This document shows positions 36,853 through 45,800 of a stretch of DNA of 64,000 nt, in pieces. The position numbers were made by a program, and so were the translations under genes. This DNA comes from a bacterium (lineage in GTDB: Bacteria > Electryoneota > RPQS01): the NCBI GenBank assembly GCA_023382385.1, contig JAHDVH010000006.1, forward strand, positions 60,173 through 124,172, given 5' to 3'. The stretch's first letter is position 1, and each line of letters opens with the position of its first letter. The notes under the pieces were generated by a model, which saw only the letters and a list, made by a program, of their open reading frames with translations, was not told the origin of the DNA and ran no database searches.

Positions 36853-37794
36853 TTAAGTCGCGACCTTTTCGATGACCCGCATTTTTGCGCTGCGGGCACG
36901 CGGGTTCCGCGCGATTTCTTCCGGTGATGGGAGGATGGGCCCGCGAATCGGCAAGCGGCCTTCAGGGCGGGGAAGTGGTGCGAGGGGCAAAGCAGCGGGA
37001 TCTGACGGCGGTCGCACCTTTTGCTGCATAAAGCGCTTGACGGGACGGTCTTCAAGCGAGTGATACGAAATAACACAGAGGCGGCCTGAAGGCCTCAAGA
37101 GTTTCCATGCGATACTTAGACCGGCATCGAGTTCCTCTAACTCTTGATTCACTGCGATCCGCAAAGCTTGAAAGACACGTGGAAGAGATTTGTGGGCTGT
37201 TGCAGCTACTGCCCCGCGAAGAATTGTTGCCAAGTGCTGCGTGGTTTGAATCGCTTCGCGGTCACGTGCTTGGCAAATCGCTCTGGCTATTCGTGCCGAC
37301 TGTGGCTCTTCTCCCAGTTCTTTGAGCATCCGCCTTAGCTCTGCTTCAGTCAGGGCGGAAAGCAGTTCGGCGGCAGTAACCCCATCCTTGCCCGACATCC
37401 GGAGATCAAGCGGACCGTCAAACCGGTAGCTGAATCCCCGTCTTGCCTCATCGAGCTGGTGCGACGAGACCCCCAAGTCCAAAAGAATCCCTGAAAAACC
37501 AGAGGGAGACCACTCAGATAACTTGCTCAAAGCGTCTGAGAATCGTATATTCCAAAGTTCAACGTCAGGCGTCAGATTTCTTCGCGCTTCCGTAATCGCC
37601 TCTGGATCGCGATCGATGCCGCAGAATCGCCCGGCTCCGCTAAGCGCGTCGAGAATTCTCTTGGCGTGTCCACCCCCGCCAACCGTGAAATCTGCATAGG
37701 TTCCGTCGGTCTCAGTGACCAACCATCGAACGACTTCTTCGGCCATCACTGGGGTGTGATATGGCGGCGAAGGTGATGTTTGCAGGGAGTTCAA
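36853..37794 (-). CDS. rsmH: 16S rRNA m4C1402 methyltransferase RsmH
   Basis: 313 residues. The family signatures are YHTPVMAEEVVRWL, the SAM-binding loop DFTVGGGGHAKRILDAL, GILLDLGVSSHQLDEARRGFSYR and the C-terminal LCVISYHSLEDRPVKRFM with RNPRARSAKMRVIEK. RsmH (formerly MraW) methylates N4 of C1402 in 16S rRNA. It follows the STAS-like gene by 65 bases, and that gap contains a terminator-like hairpin. Confidence 0.97.
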   Translation of the reverse strand: MNSLQTSPSPPYHTPVMAEEVVRWLVTETDGTYADFTVGGGGHAKRILDALSGAGRFCGIDRDPEAITEARRNLTPDVELWNIRFSDALSKLSEWSPSGFSGILLDLGVSSHQLDEARRGFSYRFDGPLDLRMSGKDGVTAAELLSALTEAELRRMLKELGEEPQSARIARAICQARDREAIQTTQHLATILRGAVAATAHKSLPRVFQALRIAVNQELEELDAGLSIAWKLLRPSGRLCVISYHSLEDRPVKRFMQQKVRPPSDPAALPLAPLPRPEGRLPIRGPILPSPEEIARNPRARSAKMRVIEKVAT

Positions 37795-37807
37795 GGAACG
37801 ATCAGCT

Positions 37808-37845
37808 AAAAAAGTCCCCAGCGACCGCTGCGGACGGCCGCTGGG
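37808..37845 (-). terminator. Terminator-like hairpin between the STAS-like gene and rsmH
   Basis: Read on the minus strand: CCCAGCG, a 15-base partly paired loop, CGCTGGG, then GACTTTTTT. It ends 13 bases before the rsmH start and could terminate or attenuate transcription of the mraZ-STAS pair ahead of the main cluster. Confidence 0.55.
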
Positions 37846-37859
37846 AATCCGTCATGGAG

Positions 37860-38087
37860 TCAATCCTGACGGATGGCGAAAAGCTCATAGGCATCTTCAA
37901 TCTCAAAGGTCCATGTCGTCTCAGGGATGCTTCTGTAGTCATGCTCTATGCGTATGATTTTGCAGCCTCGAGACTGAAAGTGCTTCACCGCAGCTTGAAG
38001 TTGCCGAATGGAAGTGCTGCTTAGCTCTCCTGCGACTTTAAGCAGGGCTTCGTCATGATTCTGGCTTGTGTGGATATGCAGTCCCAT
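37860..38087 (-). CDS. Small STAS-like protein between mraZ and rsmH
   Basis: 75 residues. The start is three bases after the mraZ stop, with AAGGG seven bases before the ATG inside the mraZ end, so it is very likely translated. The sequence (ALLKVAGELSSTSIRQLQAA, then HFQSRGCKIIRIEHDY and an acidic C-terminal half) resembles the beta-alpha core of STAS/anti-anti-sigma-factor domains, but it is shorter than the usual ~100 residues and the Ser/Thr phosphorylation position is not obvious. No gene is normally found between mraZ and rsmH. Its role is unknown. Confidence 0.6.
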   Translation of the reverse strand: MGLHIHTSQNHDEALLKVAGELSSTSIRQLQAAVKHFQSRGCKIIRIEHDYRSIPETTWTFEIEDAYELFAIRQD

Positions 38088-38090
38088 CAG

Positions 38091-38558
38091 TTAGCCCTTC
38101 TTATTCTTGTTGGTAAGCATTTGCCAAGCTTCGGACTTGCTTAGCGTTACTTGCTCGGCACGTGCCTTGAATGCCTCGGCGTTCCATATTGTGAAGAACT
38201 TCTGCCGACCAAGAAACACGACCTCGCGGCCCATATTTGCCTGAGTCAAAAGCGTTTGGGGAATCGTGATTCTACCCTGACCATCGATTGGCCTGACCGC
38301 GGCTTCAGAAAGCAACACCATATCGCGATCGATCGAGTCCTCCAAGGCAAAGTCGGCGGTTTCATTTTCGCTTGGGGCGTAAATCGCGTTAAAATAATCA
38401 ACTGGAAATGCATTTATGAAGTCTGAACTGCCGATGGTCAGCACGACATGCTGCTTTTCCTCTTGTGGAAGAGCATTTCTGAATTCCGCCGGGATAGATA
38501 GACGGCCTTTATCATCCACGGCTGCGGAATGAGTGCCAACAAACGGTAGTCGATTCAT
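38091..38558 (-). CDS. mraZ: Transcriptional regulator MraZ
   Basis: 155 residues with two SpoVT/AbrB-like repeats: FVGTHSAAVDDKGRLSIPAE with FRNALP, and SEAAVRPIDGQGRITIPQ with LLTQANMGREVVFLGRQKFFTIWN. These are the DxKGRxxxP and DGQGRI motifs of MraZ. In E. coli MraZ represses its own promoter through TGGGN-type direct repeats; four such boxes in 10-base phase occur upstream here. It heads the division and cell-wall cluster. Secure. Confidence 0.96.
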   Translation of the reverse strand: MNRLPFVGTHSAAVDDKGRLSIPAEFRNALPQEEKQHVVLTIGSSDFINAFPVDYFNAIYAPSENETADFALEDSIDRDMVLLSEAAVRPIDGQGRITIPQTLLTQANMGREVVFLGRQKFFTIWNAEAFKARAEQVTLSKSEAWQMLTNKNKKG

Positions 38559-38569
38559 TTGGGATGTAT

Positions 38570-38604
38570 TACCAATTCTTCCCTATCTTCACCACTCTGT
38601 CCCA
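38570..38604 (-). promoter_or_regulatory. MraZ operator: four direct repeats with 10-bp period
   Basis: On the minus strand, pentamers TGGGA, TGGTG, AGGGA and TGGTA begin at 38604, 38594, 38584 and 38574, each separated by five bases. This spacing matches the known MraZ binding arrangement. The boxes lie between the -10 box and the mraZ start, so binding would block transcription. Confidence 0.8.
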
Positions 38605-38633
38605 AAGATACTGCCTCATGCATGGAAAGTCAA
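38605..38633 (-). promoter_or_regulatory. mraZ promoter
   Basis: Minus-strand TTGACT (38628-38633), a 17-base spacer and TATCTT (38605-38610), directly followed by the first MraZ box. It is the likely main promoter of the division cluster. Confidence 0.75.
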
Positions 38634-38735
38634 GAGCAATCAGCCATATTTACTCATCAAACCTCAACATTTAAGATATTGTTTTAAAAATATATAGACA
38701 GAGAAAATCCGAATCGTCACCGACAAATTGTCATA

Positions 38736-38787
38736 AGAGAGGGAAATCGGCCTCTCGTCCTCGCCAGCATCCTTGCTGGCATTTTTG
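38736..38787 (+). terminator. Tandem hairpins ending in a T-run, upstream of the MacA-like gene
   Basis: A GAGAGG/CCTCTC stem at 38737-38756 is followed by GCCAGCA, loop TCCT, TGCTGGC and ATTTTTGTTT (38763-38790). The second is a good terminator on the + strand, yet no + strand gene lies just upstream in this 270-base divergent gap. It could end a short RNA or act as a leader attenuator of the efflux genes. Confidence 0.55.
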
Positions 38788-38828
38788 TTTAGTGGCAACA
38801 AATCGTCAAATCTCGAGCTCTAATCCCC

Positions 38829-39965
38829 ATGAATACCCCTGATAAGAAACGTCCGGACATGAACACAGCGATACTACACTTTTGCAGCCTGATTCTGGTC
38901 ATCTGCCTTTCGACATCCTGTAAACAAGATGCTCAGTCCAAACCCAGACTGAAACTGAGTTACGTCGAACGTGGCGACATGACCCAAACTGTGGTGGCCA
39001 CAGGAAGTATTAGGCCTCTCCATCAGATTGAGATCCGCTCAAAGACCGGCGGTACGGTCAGGAAGTTTTTTGTTGAGGAGGGTGACTGGGTGAAGGCCGG
39101 ACAGCGTCTATTTGAAATAGCGCCCGAAGCCTCACCGACCGAGCAAGTTCGGACCAGGGAAGAGTTGCGCATGGCCGAGCTTGAAGTTCGGCAGGCCGAG
39201 GACGATCTTCTGATCGCTGCGGAGCTTACCAAAAAGCAACTTGCACCAGAGCAGAATTTGCGTGACGCGGAGCGGACGCTCGAACGCGCAAAAGCCCGTC
39301 TTTCGGCAGCTGAGGCCGAATGGGCTCTCATTCAACGTGAAAGACTTGGGGAGCAGAAAGGTGACCTTGAGATCGTCCAAACTTCAACGACCGTCGTAGC
39401 TCCGATAACTGGTTTAGTGTTTACGAGGGAGTTGGACGCTGGTGCATCTGTGACTCCTACTACGTCGGCGTCCGGAGGGACTGTCGTGCTGACCATGGGC
39501 GATCACACCGAGGTGGAGTTCAGAGGAGACGTTGATGAGGCGGACGTCGGTAAGCTAAAAGCTGGTCTCAAGGCAAACATCACTGTGCAGGCATTCCAGG
39601 GTCGCATCTTCGAGGGGGAGATCTATCACATTTCTCCTGTCGGTAGGTATAGCGAGAAGGAACAGCAGATCGTTTTTAATGTAAAGGCCAGGGTACGCAA
39701 CGAGGACGAGTCTCTAAGGGTCGGGATGAGTGCTACGGCCAAGATTGTGGTGGATGAGCGCAAGGATGTGCCAATTCTGGACGAAATGGCGCTCTTCTTC
39801 AAGGGAGACTCGTCCTTCGTTAAAGTCGTCACAGACTCTATCCTCGGCGTAACAACTGACCGTATGGTGACACTGGGTATTTCGGACGGCATTCGAACGG
39901 AAGTTACCAGCGGCCTGGAGGGTGGCGAAATCGTAAGCGCAGGAACGGTATCCGCAGAGAAGTGA
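38829..39965 (+). CDS. MacA-like periplasmic adaptor lipoprotein (HlyD/RND family)
   Basis: 378 residues. The leader has basic residues, then a hydrophobic stretch ending in the lipobox CLSTSC, so the protein is probably lipidated. The family core follows: YVERGDMTQTVVATGSIRPLH, biotinyl-lipoyl half FVEEGDWVKAGQRLFEIAPE, a long alpha-helical hairpin (about 100-175), second half VVAPITGLVFTRELDAGASV, then a beta-barrel and membrane-proximal domain. Such adaptors link an inner-membrane ABC or RND pump to an outer-membrane channel. A MacB-like permease gene follows after one base. ATG 38859 is an alternative start. The substrate is unknown. Confidence 0.85.
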   Translation: MNTPDKKRPDMNTAILHFCSLILVICLSTSCKQDAQSKPRLKLSYVERGDMTQTVVATGSIRPLHQIEIRSKTGGTVRKFFVEEGDWVKAGQRLFEIAPEASPTEQVRTREELRMAELEVRQAEDDLLIAAELTKKQLAPEQNLRDAERTLERAKARLSAAEAEWALIQRERLGEQKGDLEIVQTSTTVVAPITGLVFTRELDAGASVTPTTSASGGTVVLTMGDHTEVEFRGDVDEADVGKLKAGLKANITVQAFQGRIFEGEIYHISPVGRYSEKEQQIVFNVKARVRNEDESLRVGMSATAKIVVDERKDVPILDEMALFFKGDSSFVKVVTDSILGVTTDRMVTLGISDGIRTEVTSGLEGGEIVSAGTVSAEK

Positions 39966-39966
39966 C

Positions 39967-41199
39967 ATGGGCATCCTCGAGTTAGTCAGACAGGTATTCT
40001 CAACACTCAAGACAAACAAGCTGCGGAGTTCGCTGACTATGTTTGGGATCACTTGGGGCATTGCCTCAGTGATGCTGCTTTCCGGCTTAGCGACTGGATT
40101 TTCAGAAGACTCGCTAAGTGGCATACGGTCCCTTGGCAAGGATGTCGTAATCGTATGGGGAGGACGCAAGAGCATTGCTGCTGGCTCCGCCCGCAAAGGG
40201 GAAGTCGTTCGCTTCGACGAAAAGACCAATAGTGCGCTTGCAGCAAAAGCCCAGCACTTCGAATTCTCGCCGGAGGTTTCGGCTTGGAGTACCGAGATGC
40301 GTGCCGGACCTCGGATCTTCAATACGAGACTGGCAGGCGTAGGTGAGAAGTACGGGGAGCTTCGCAATGTGATACCGGATGAAGGACGCTGGCTATCTCG
40401 TCGCGATGTTCTGGAAGCGCGCCGAGTCTGCGTAATCGGCAACGAAGTGCGTAAGAAGCTCTTTGGAGAGGACTCCAATCCACTCCATGAGCGAGTGCTA
40501 ATCGGCGGACGAGAGTTCCTCATTGTTGGCTGGAAATCAGACAAAAAGCAAAACTCTACCTACTACGGACCTGACAATGATGTCGTCTGGATTCCTTATA
40601 CTACTCAGCTTACCTTATACGACCGATATTGGTTCGGGAACTTCATCTTCGCCCCCAAGAATGTTGAAGACCATGAACTTGCGGTGGCCGAGTTTAAAAA
40701 CATCGTCGCGAAAGTTCACAAGTTTGAACCAGACGACCCTGAGGCATTGAACCTCTGGGATACACACAAGAATGCCCTCGAAACGGCCAAGGTTTTTGCA
40801 GCAATAAACGCACTGATGGTTGCCATTGGTGCCATCACTTTGATGATTGGAGGCCTAGGCGTGATGAACATCATGTTGGTATCAGTCGTCGAGCGAACCC
40901 GCGAGATCGGAATTCGGCGCGCAATCGGAGCGAATGCCATCGACATTGTCAAGCAGTTCTTCCTTGAGTGCTTAGTGATTACAGTCGTGGCTGGCGTCGG
41001 TGGGATGTTTGTAGGCTGGGGTCTCATCGAACTGCTGAACAATGTCACACTTCCCGAAGGACTGCCCCGCCCGATACTGTCAGAATCCACTATGCTTATC
41101 TCGGCCGGGATGATTGGTTTGGTAACGGTCCTTTCCGGATTATACCCTGCGATACGCGCAGCCAGAGTTGACCCTATCAAAGCTTTGCACCATGAATAA
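39967..41199 (+). CDS. MacB/FtsX-type ABC transporter permease
   Basis: 410 residues. An N-terminal transmembrane helix (LRSSLTMFGITWGIASVML), a large periplasmic domain of about 230 residues, and three C-terminal helices with the family phrases IGGLGVMNIMLVSVVERTREIGIRRAIGA and GLYPAIRAARVDPIKALHHE. Unlike E. coli MacB it has no fused ATPase domain, and no ATPase of the LolD/MacB type is encoded next to it, so the energiser must be elsewhere. It starts one base after the MacA-like gene and is followed by a terminator. Confidence 0.88.
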   Translation: MGILELVRQVFSTLKTNKLRSSLTMFGITWGIASVMLLSGLATGFSEDSLSGIRSLGKDVVIVWGGRKSIAAGSARKGEVVRFDEKTNSALAAKAQHFEFSPEVSAWSTEMRAGPRIFNTRLAGVGEKYGELRNVIPDEGRWLSRRDVLEARRVCVIGNEVRKKLFGEDSNPLHERVLIGGREFLIVGWKSDKKQNSTYYGPDNDVVWIPYTTQLTLYDRYWFGNFIFAPKNVEDHELAVAEFKNIVAKVHKFEPDDPEALNLWDTHKNALETAKVFAAINALMVAIGAITLMIGGLGVMNIMLVSVVERTREIGIRRAIGANAIDIVKQFFLECLVITVVAGVGGMFVGWGLIELLNNVTLPEGLPRPILSESTMLISAGMIGLVTVLSGLYPAIRAARVDPIKALHHE

Positions 41200-41254
41200 T
41201 GAGTGAGAAGTCAGTCCCATGCGCACAAGATTTTGTCGGAGCAAGTGAAACAAA

Positions 41255-41279
41255 AAATCCCCGCCATTAGCGGGGATTT
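41255..41279. terminator. Bidirectional terminator between the permease gene and mlaF
   Basis: AAATCCCCGC, loop CATTA, GCGGGGATTT, with A-rich flanks on the left. It lies between convergent genes. Confidence 0.8.
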
Positions 41280-41299
41280 CTAATTCAGTTAACGATACA

Positions 41300-42052
41300 T
41301 TAATAGTGTGTAATGACGGCCTTGTCCTCGGATTCTCCTTCGATAAACCGTCTCACAATTCCGACCTTCGTTGTTTTGGTTTCTTGCGGCGTGCCTGAGA
41401 AGACGACCTGTCCATCATGCAGCATGACGATGCGATCTGCAATTTTAAATGCGGAGACCATGTCATGTGTCACCGCAATTGTTGTGACGTTCAACTCTTC
41501 GTTCAAGCTGATGATCAGATCATTTATTGAGTCCGCGGTGATCGGATCGAGTCCGGTCGTGGGTTCATCGTAGAGGATGTACTGTGGCTCCATTGCGATG
41601 GCGCGCGCGAGTCCGACTCGCTTGCGCATTCCACCGGAAAGCTCCGAGGGCTTCAATTTCTCAATACCAGACAGACTGACCAGTTCAAGGCACTTGGCAA
41701 CTCGCTTCGTAACTTCCTTGATTGGCATCTTCGTGTGCTCAATCAGCCCGAGGGAGATATTCTCGCCGACCGTCATCGAATCAAACAGCGCTGCGCTTTG
41801 AAACAGGACACCGAACTTCTTGCGAATACGATAAACATCAGCGCGCGGTGCATTCGAAATCCGTTCGCCATCGACCAAAATCTCCCCCGCATCAGGATCC
41901 AGCAGAGCGATGAGGTGCTTTAGAAAGACGGATTTCCCGCAGCCGGATTGCCCGATAATGATAAGCGATTCGCCTGTCGGGATTGTCAGGTCCACGCCGT
42001 TCAGGACGCGCTTGGCGCCGAAACTCTTAGTAATGCCTTTCGATTCAATCAT
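41300..42052 (-). CDS. mlaF: MlaF-like ABC ATPase
   Basis: 250 residues. Walker A GQSGCGKSVFLKHLIALL, Q-loop FGVLFQSAALFDSMTVGENI, signature LSGGMRKRVGLARAIAM, Walker B YILYDEPTTGLDPITAD and the H-loop AVTHDM. The phrase SAALFDSMTVGENI is typical of the MlaF/Ttg2A group that drives phospholipid transport between the membranes. It overlaps the permease gene by one base. No MlaD (MCE) gene is seen in the window. Confidence 0.85.
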   Translation of the reverse strand: MIESKGITKSFGAKRVLNGVDLTIPTGESLIIIGQSGCGKSVFLKHLIALLDPDAGEILVDGERISNAPRADVYRIRKKFGVLFQSAALFDSMTVGENISLGLIEHTKMPIKEVTKRVAKCLELVSLSGIEKLKPSELSGGMRKRVGLARAIAMEPQYILYDEPTTGLDPITADSINDLIISLNEELNVTTIAVTHDMVSAFKIADRIVMLHDGQVVFSGTPQETKTTKVGIVRRFIEGESEDKAVITHY

Positions 42053-42843
42053 TAAAAGAGAATCATTGCGAGAAGATAGTCCAGCACCAAAACAGTAAGC
42101 GAACTCCAGACAAATGCTTTAATCGTCGCAGTGCCTACTCCTTCCGCTCCTCCCGAGGCGTCGAAGCCGATGTAACAACCTATCATGGCAGAACTCATTC
42201 CGAAGAAGGTCGACTTTAGCAGTCCGGACATAACGTCGTAAACATGAAAAAAGTTGGGGACAAGTCCCCAGAACTGGGCGGTAGTCATGTTCAGGAAGAC
42301 CGTAGTCACAAACCACGCACCCATCAAGGCTATGAAGTTCGCTTGTGCAACCAAAACCGGCATCATCATTGTCATAGCCGCAATGCGAGGTACCGCGAGA
42401 TAACGTGTACTCGAAATCGCCATTGACTCCAACGCATCAATCTGTTCGGTAACTCTCATGGTCCCAATCTCGGCCGCGATGGATGCGGCAACTCGTCCGG
42501 CGATGACAAGTCCTGTTAAGACTGGTCCCATTTCGAGCACGATACTCTTAAACACTCCCGGCCCCAGCATGTCCTTGGGAATGTATCCTTCCAGCTGGTA
42601 GTTAAGTTGCCAGCCGGACACTGCACCCGCAAAGACTCCGACGATGAGCACGAGCGGAAGGCTCTCTACGCCAAGCCGGACGCACTCCTTCATGAACAAA
42701 TCCCACCGCTTGAACACGGCGCCAAGCTCGGAGAAGACTCTGCCCATCATCAGGCTGAAGCGACCGAACTCGGCGGCGAATTCGAGCGCTGTCTTTCCGA
42801 TCGCGGCAAGTGGCGCTAGTACCACTGTCTCAATAGATCTCAT
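42052..42843 (-). CDS. mlaE: MlaE-like ABC permease
   Basis: 263 residues with about six membrane segments. Family phrases: SLPLVLIVGVFAGAVSGWQ, MGPVLTGLVIAGRVAASIAAEIGTM, RVTEQIDALESMAISSTRYL and GCYIGFDASGGAEGVG. This is the MlaE/YrbE family, which together with MlaF and an MCE protein moves phospholipids between inner and outer membrane. Encoded 9 bases downstream of a large barrel protein gene and one-base overlapped with mlaF. Family assignment is firm; direction of transport is not known. Confidence 0.85.
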   Translation of the reverse strand: MRSIETVVLAPLAAIGKTALEFAAEFGRFSLMMGRVFSELGAVFKRWDLFMKECVRLGVESLPLVLIVGVFAGAVSGWQLNYQLEGYIPKDMLGPGVFKSIVLEMGPVLTGLVIAGRVAASIAAEIGTMRVTEQIDALESMAISSTRYLAVPRIAAMTMMMPVLVAQANFIALMGAWFVTTVFLNMTTAQFWGLVPNFFHVYDVMSGLLKSTFFGMSSAMIGCYIGFDASGGAEGVGTATIKAFVWSSLTVLVLDYLLAMILF

Positions 42844-42852
42844 AGCAGTGAT

Positions 42853-45800
42853 TTAGTACTCGGCACCCAGTGAGAAATAGTAGCGGGGCTTGGAAGTGTC
42901 TACTCCATCCGTCGACCACGCAACGTCCCAGCGAAGCAACAGAAAGCCTAAGTTAGAACGCCACCCAAAGCCGTAGGCTGACTGCAGATCGTGGAGTCGT
43001 CTTCTTCCCTCGTCATCAACTTGCGTAATGCGAAATGAATCGTCGAACCAAGCGGCACCAACGTCCATGAATAACGCTCCACGTACATCAACTAATGCAA
43101 TCGGAAGCGGCCAACCCATTTGAAGATAGCGAATCACCGGGAAACGAAACTCCTGATTGGTTAGAAAGAAGCGATTCCCAGTGCCGCGCTTTTCAAAGTA
43201 GTCGCCTCCCCGAAACGGGGTGATGAACGAAGAAAAGTAGAAGTCGTTGATCTCATCGGTCGGAATCTCGTCATTCTCAAATCTTCGATTGATCCAATTG
43301 GAAACACCGCCCATGAAGAAACGCTGCGTGTCCGGACCTCCGGAATAACCGGCAGTAAACCGCGACGCCCATGAGTAGTCGCGTCCCATACGAAAATACT
43401 GACGCAAGTCCCCCTTTATTGTGTAGAATTCCGAACTCCAGACTTCCTGATGCTCTTTGTCACTCTGTAGATTCGGGCTGTACGATCCGGATAAGCGATA
43501 GCGAGTTCCATTGACCGGCCCCGTACTTCCCCAGACAACAGTGTCGTGAACATACCCAAGTTCAGGCATGAGAATTCTTCGCCGTGCGGTCTTGCGGTAA
43601 TTATAGTAGCCGTATTGGTCGGGTAGCCACTCGGCCCGATCGATTCCGTAGCCGCCCACTATCAGCTCGGTGCGGGTGTACTTCGAAAACGGATAGCTTA
43701 AATCAAGCTGCATTTGCAGCGTCTGATCGCGAACATTTCCCGCATCCAGATAGTAAACGTATCTAAACAGCCCGGCACCATAATTGATACGATTGGGCAA
43801 ATAGAAATATTGTGCCGAGAAGTTTGAATTGTCTAAATTGTTAAAGTCATAATAAAGGTCGGTATTCAGCAGTATAAGCTGGTTACCTAACACATCGCTG
43901 AAAAGGATTTGCCCTGTTCCCTGAGCTCCGAAGAACGAACTGTAAGCCGCCGTGGCGTATACGTAATCAGGTGTGAACTTTGTCCGGTATTTCTTGCTGA
44001 AGAATCCTCCACCCGGATTGCGGGTATTGACCGAGTCTTCGCGAATCCTTTCTTCCAGAGCCGTCACTTGTCCAATGCCGTCAGCAAACACGTAACGGGA
44101 AAACTCGCGGCTGTTATCCCTAAGTTCCATCGATTCAGTGAAGCTTTCAGCCGATTCTCCTGCGATCGGTTCAATGGCTTCGGGCGAACCATGCTTTCGG
44201 AAAGCGGTCAACGGGGGCTGCTTCGGAGGCAGTGCATCGGGGCTTTTCAAGAGATATACGTCGTAGCCACCTTCATAGAAAGACGAAAACACAAGTCGGT
44301 TGGACTTAGGCGAGTAGCTCGGTTGAAAGCAGCCGGTCAGCGCGTTGGTGATTGCGACCGTCTCGCCAGTTTCGAGGTTCTTCCTATATAAATTGGAAAT
44401 TCCGGTTGAGTCGGAAACATACACCAGAAACTTGCCGTCAGGCGAGATTGTCGGATTCTTCTCGTGGAACTCGCTGTGAGTCAGCCGCTCGCAACTTGCC
44501 GCCATTGGGGAGATCCGATAAATGTCCATTGTGCGATAATCAAACTCCCACATCCGAAAAGCGGCATCGTAGCCGGAAGTTCGCAGAGAGTCTTTGCGAT
44601 CTGAAGCAAAGTAGAGAGTTTCTGAGTCCGCACCCCAGGCTGGGTCGTCGTCGCTGAAGATGTCGTCTGTGACTTGAACAAGCCGCTCTCCACTAAGCTC
44701 ATAATAGTAGAGATCAGATTGGCCGGACTTCATCCCGATGAATGCGATTCGCTTGCCATCAGGGGACCAAGTAGGGTTAAAGATGCCGTCGAGCTTGGGA
44801 CGAAACCGTCGAACGATTTCGCGCTTTGATACATCAAGAATGTTAATGGCGTCGTATGCTCCCGCCTTAGAAGCAAAGACTATAGACTCTCCGTCCGGCG
44901 ACCAGGACATACGTGCATCGAGCCACTTAAGTTGCTCGAAATCTCCGCTCCGCTCGCCGCGCAACAGCCTGTGAGATTTGCCCGTTTCAAGGTCGTTAAG
45001 CCAGACGTCGAAATAATCGGAGCGATCAGAGAGATAGGCGACCTTTTGGCCGTCGGGTGAAAGTGCCGCGCCATTATTGACGTAATTCTTGATCTTTCGG
45101 TGATTCGTGACCCTTTCCGCAAAATCTTCCGGAGTTTCGTAGTCTACTACGCCCGGCCAATATATCTTGCGCAGCCATTGCTGCCAGGCACGATTGAAAT
45201 CTTCCATATCCGTGCCGACCGCACTTTTGAGTGATCGCGGCAATTCACGAGAAGTTCTCACCTTATTGACGAGTTCTCCAACCTTTTCTTTGCCGTATCG
45301 CCGATCCAAGTAGTAGAAGACTGCTTGACCACCTTTGTAGGCAAAGTAGCCGCCGAGATAGTCGATGGGCGGGAGATAACCCGTGATAGTAGCGTCGCGC
45401 ATGAACATGTCGGCTTCAACGTCCCAGCCGCCGCGCGACTCATACTCGGCGATACCTTCCGTGAACCACAACGGAATGTCTGAAGTGGCAACACCAATTA
45501 AGATGGATTGAAACCCCGTCCCATAGAACATTCGCAAGTTGACGGCATGTGTCAGCTCATGATGAATGACGTGCCGAAACGCTTCATAATTGCCTGTGTA
45601 CGGCAAAACGACGCGATTCTTCAGGAACTCTGTAAAGCCGCCCAGGGATTCTTCTTGAATGGAAAGGGAGACGTTGGTCTGCTGGAAGCGATTGTGTGAA
45701 GAGTAAATAATGAACTTGACACGACCTTCGAGAGTATAACTCCAACTTGACTCGATGAGTTTAAGGGCTCGTTCGGCGGTTTCGGCTGTAAACTCTGCAA

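Noticed and set aside
39714-40544. 276-codon frame antisense to the MacA-like and permease genes
   Set aside because: Ser/Arg/Thr-rich sequence typical of an antisense shadow; the + strand genes have clear families.
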